Shown piece after piece: positions 62,250 through 64,000 of a DNA stretch of 64,000 nucleotides. This DNA is from CAYQDB01 sp964416195 (GTDB taxonomy: Bacteria; Zixibacteria; MSB-5A5; GN15; FEB-12): contig CAYQDB010000001.1 of NCBI GenBank assembly GCA_964416195.1, positions 1-64,000 on the forward strand, read 5' to 3'. Both the position numbers and the translations under genes were made by a program. Each line of letters starts with the position of its first letter. Positions within the stretch are counted from its first letter, which is position 1. The notes below the pieces were generated by a model, which saw only the letters and a program-made list of their open reading frames with translations, ran no database searches and was not told the origin of the DNA.

Positions 62250-64000
62250 TTAGAAGATCCAGTTACCGACCGGGCACGGCCCGCAATCGAAGTAATATGC
62301 AATGAGATAGTTCACATCAGCCATGTCGATGAGACTATCATTATTGACATCACTCAAGTGCTTGAATGGCACAGCGCCGGGGCCGCCGTTAACGGTAGCG
62401 GCAAGATAAATGATGTCGGCAAGGTCAACCGAACCGTCATTATTCACGTCACCACGACCGAAACCGGCCCACTTGTTGACCATGTGGGCCAGAGGAGCAA
62501 TCTCAGCGGGATCGGTAGCGTCAGTCAGACCGCTCAGACCGAAGTGGGCGACACCAATGATGTATGTCTCGTTCGGACCGAAGTCTTTCTTAGCTAAGGT
62601 AGCCATCGCTTCAGCGTCAGAGGTTGTCATCTGGCCGGCATCCGGAGCATGGAAACCTGGAGGATACTGCATCCAGTTGTAGCAGGAATCCCAGAAGATT
62701 CCCCAACCCCAGAAACCGTTGCCAGGTGTACCTGACACACCAGCAAAGCCGTGGTAGTTAATCAACGGTTCGTATCCACAGCCACCAAACGGGATCTTTA
62801 TCTGACCCCATGCAGCATCCTCAGCCGGACGGTTGTACGCCCAACCAGCTGAGATACTGGCATCCATGGTAGCGGAGTCACCGCCTACATCGCAGTCCCA
62901 AATCTCACTGAGGTACCAGCCTTTGACGGAATCGCCGTTACGCTCGGTGAATTCAAGGATTTCGAGCGTCAGGTTGGCCAGCTCAGGTACACCAACGGCG
63001 CCAACCACGCGGCCATTGCAGTAGAGGCCCATGGTGGAGTCGTTGTCGAACGGAGCGCCGAAGTTCTCCCAATCCCATCCGCCTCCGAGATCGAAGTTCT
63101 GGACGGAATCGAGGAAGCTCTTGCAAACCATGTCGCCCGTGACAGTGGTGTAGTTCAGGCCGCCGTCAGTGGTCATCTCGCCCAGCGAAACGCCGGCATC
63201 GAGATACGGCTTGCAAGCGTCGTCGCACCAGTTCGGATCCGGCTGCATGGAGACGAAGGCGTCAATTTCGCCGCCGCCAGAGGTCCAATCCTGCGTGTGT
63301 ACGGCAACACGATGAGTGCTCACCGCGTACACGTAGGCGCCCTGGTAGTAGGAAGCGCCATCGCCGTCGATCAAGAAGCAGTTGTAGCCGGCAGGGCCAT
63401 CGCCCCAGTCACCAGTGCCCAAACGACCGGTGTTTGTCACCAACTGCTCATTAGCAGGACCCACGCCGAAGTACAGCGTGGTGGAGTCGATCAAGCAACC
63501 ACCGACAAGGCAAACATGCTGGACAGGCTGCATAGTGACATTATTCAGGAAGAAGTCGGGGTCGTCAGTCTCCAGAGAGAGATAGAAGCACTGTGGACCA
63601 CGGTTGATAGCGGTCTGAATGACATCCAGATCGATGGCCATTGGAGGATCGGTGGGGGTCAAAACGTCACCTGCTGCGGGATGGACAACCGAGTTCAGAT
63701 ACGGAGGGAAGCCGGCAGCAGCGCGGTTGATTCTCTCCTTGTTGAGGTCCATCTCCCGTACCGAGACCATGTTGTTCTCGTCAAGGACATTCTCGTTCGG
63801 ACGCAGGTACTTGGACAGGAAGGCATCCCGCGCCAGCTTATCGGCGATACTCGCCGCCCGATCCATGAAGCTCGGGTCAACGGTGTTGGCCGAAGCAAAG
63901 TCAGGGATCGTCGTACCAGGGTTGACCTCGTCTGCCGTCACGGAAATAAAGTTGAGGTTAGCGCAACCGGTGTTCACGTAAACATCCGGGATGGAAACCG
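62250..64000 (-). CDS. Large secreted protein with dockerin-like C-terminus (5' end outside window)
   Basis: At least 582 residues; the frame is open to the window edge, so the start is missing. The body is rich in Gly, Asp, Asn and Cys (DDPDFFLNNVTMQPVQHVCLVGGC, NWCDDACKPYLD) and has strand-like blocks as in secreted beta proteins. The end has two dockerin-like EF-loop motifs, GDVNNDGSVDLADIIYLAATVN and SDVNNDSLIDMADVNYLIAYYF. It resembles the dockerin-tailed proteins of Zixibacteria-type genomes. Function unknown; it may be displayed or complexed at the surface. Confidence 0.85.
   Translation of the reverse strand, partial: VSIPDVYVNTGCANLNFISVTADEVNPGTTIPDFASANTVDPSFMDRAASIADKLARDAFLSKYLRPNENVLDENNMVSVREMDLNKERINRAAAGFPPYLNSVVHPAAGDVLTPTDPPMAIDLDVIQTAINRGPQCFYLSLETDDPDFFLNNVTMQPVQHVCLVGGCLIDSTTLYFGVGPANEQLVTNTGRLGTGDWGDGPAGYNCFLIDGDGASYYQGAYVYAVSTHRVAVHTQDWTSGGGEIDAFVSMQPDPNWCDDACKPYLDAGVSLGEMTTDGGLNYTTVTGDMVCKSFLDSVQNFDLGGGWDWENFGAPFDNDSTMGLYCNGRVVGAVGVPELANLTLEILEFTERNGDSVKGWYLSEIWDCDVGGDSATMDASISAGWAYNRPAEDAAWGQIKIPFGGCGYEPLINYHGFAGVSGTPGNGFWGWGIFWDSCYNWMQYPPGFHAPDAGQMTTSDAEAMATLAKKDFGPNETYIIGVAHFGLSGLTDATDPAEIAPLAHMVNKWAGFGRGDVNNDGSVDLADIIYLAATVNGGPGAVPFKHLSDVNNDSLIDMADVNYLIAYYFDCGPCPVGNWIF

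Noticed and set aside
1..64000. CRISPR arrays, rRNA and tRNA genes
   Set aside because: No regularly spaced repeats or RNA gene signatures were noticed; the RecB-like nuclease at 35-36 kb resembles Cas4 but has no cas neighbours.

Overview
The window looks like one contig of a Gram-negative bacterium of the FCB/Zixibacteria type. The evidence is a SprA-type outer-membrane translocon gene, an extracellular FG-GAP protein ending in a type IX-like sorting domain, large secreted proteins ending in dockerin-like DVNNDG repeats, TolC, heptosyltransferase and beta-barrel genes, and many short GC-rich palindromic repeats between genes. The taxonomic call is inference; no rRNA, tRNA or CRISPR array was seen.

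Chromosomal left part (1-41.5 kb). An efflux permease end, a TolC-family protein and a WaaF-like heptosyltransferase are followed by mreB. Next comes a tight operon of ECF sigma factor, zinc-finger anti-sigma factor and two Spy/CpxP-like periplasmic proteins (4.1-6.5 kb). An M28 peptidase diverges from a double-parvulin lipoprotein, a polyprenol/diacylglycerol-kinase-like protein, a cold-shock protein, recG, a DUF1844 protein, murB and the giant sprA. A glutaminyl-cyclase-like lipoprotein overlaps selA-selB (selenocysteine insertion), followed by an amidohydrolase, an NfeD/slipin pair, two cell-surface proteins on the minus strand, a 3-hydroxyacyl-CoA dehydrogenase with acetate kinase, a membrane glycosyltransferase, a RecB-like nuclease, a TPR lipoprotein and the FG-GAP protein.

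Phage-like part (about 42.0-55.1 kb). Fifteen genes form a virion-type module: portal, large terminase, protease-like protein, membrane/coiled-coil protein, cement-like protein, HK97-like major capsid, a BNR propeller, a connector-like protein, small proteins, two Sec-secreted proteins and a holin-like protein. Two minus-strand genes are embedded: a PEP-CTERM protein, and a small orphan with its own near-consensus promoter and Shine-Dalgarno. I saw no integrase, tail tube, tape measure, endolysin, replication gene or repressor, so this is a capsid/packaging cassette rather than a complete prophage. It is the best candidate here for an undescribed system. Its terminase lacks a usual start codon and appears to begin at an ATA overlapping the portal stop.

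Right part (55.2-64 kb). A nitroreductase and a secreted papain-fold/dockerin-like protein lie on the minus strand, divergent from lipA. A REC-GAF-HD-GYP response regulator runs tail to tail into an M50 site-2 protease. The window ends inside a large secreted dockerin-like protein. Envelope biogenesis, protein export and surface display dominate the chromosomal genes.
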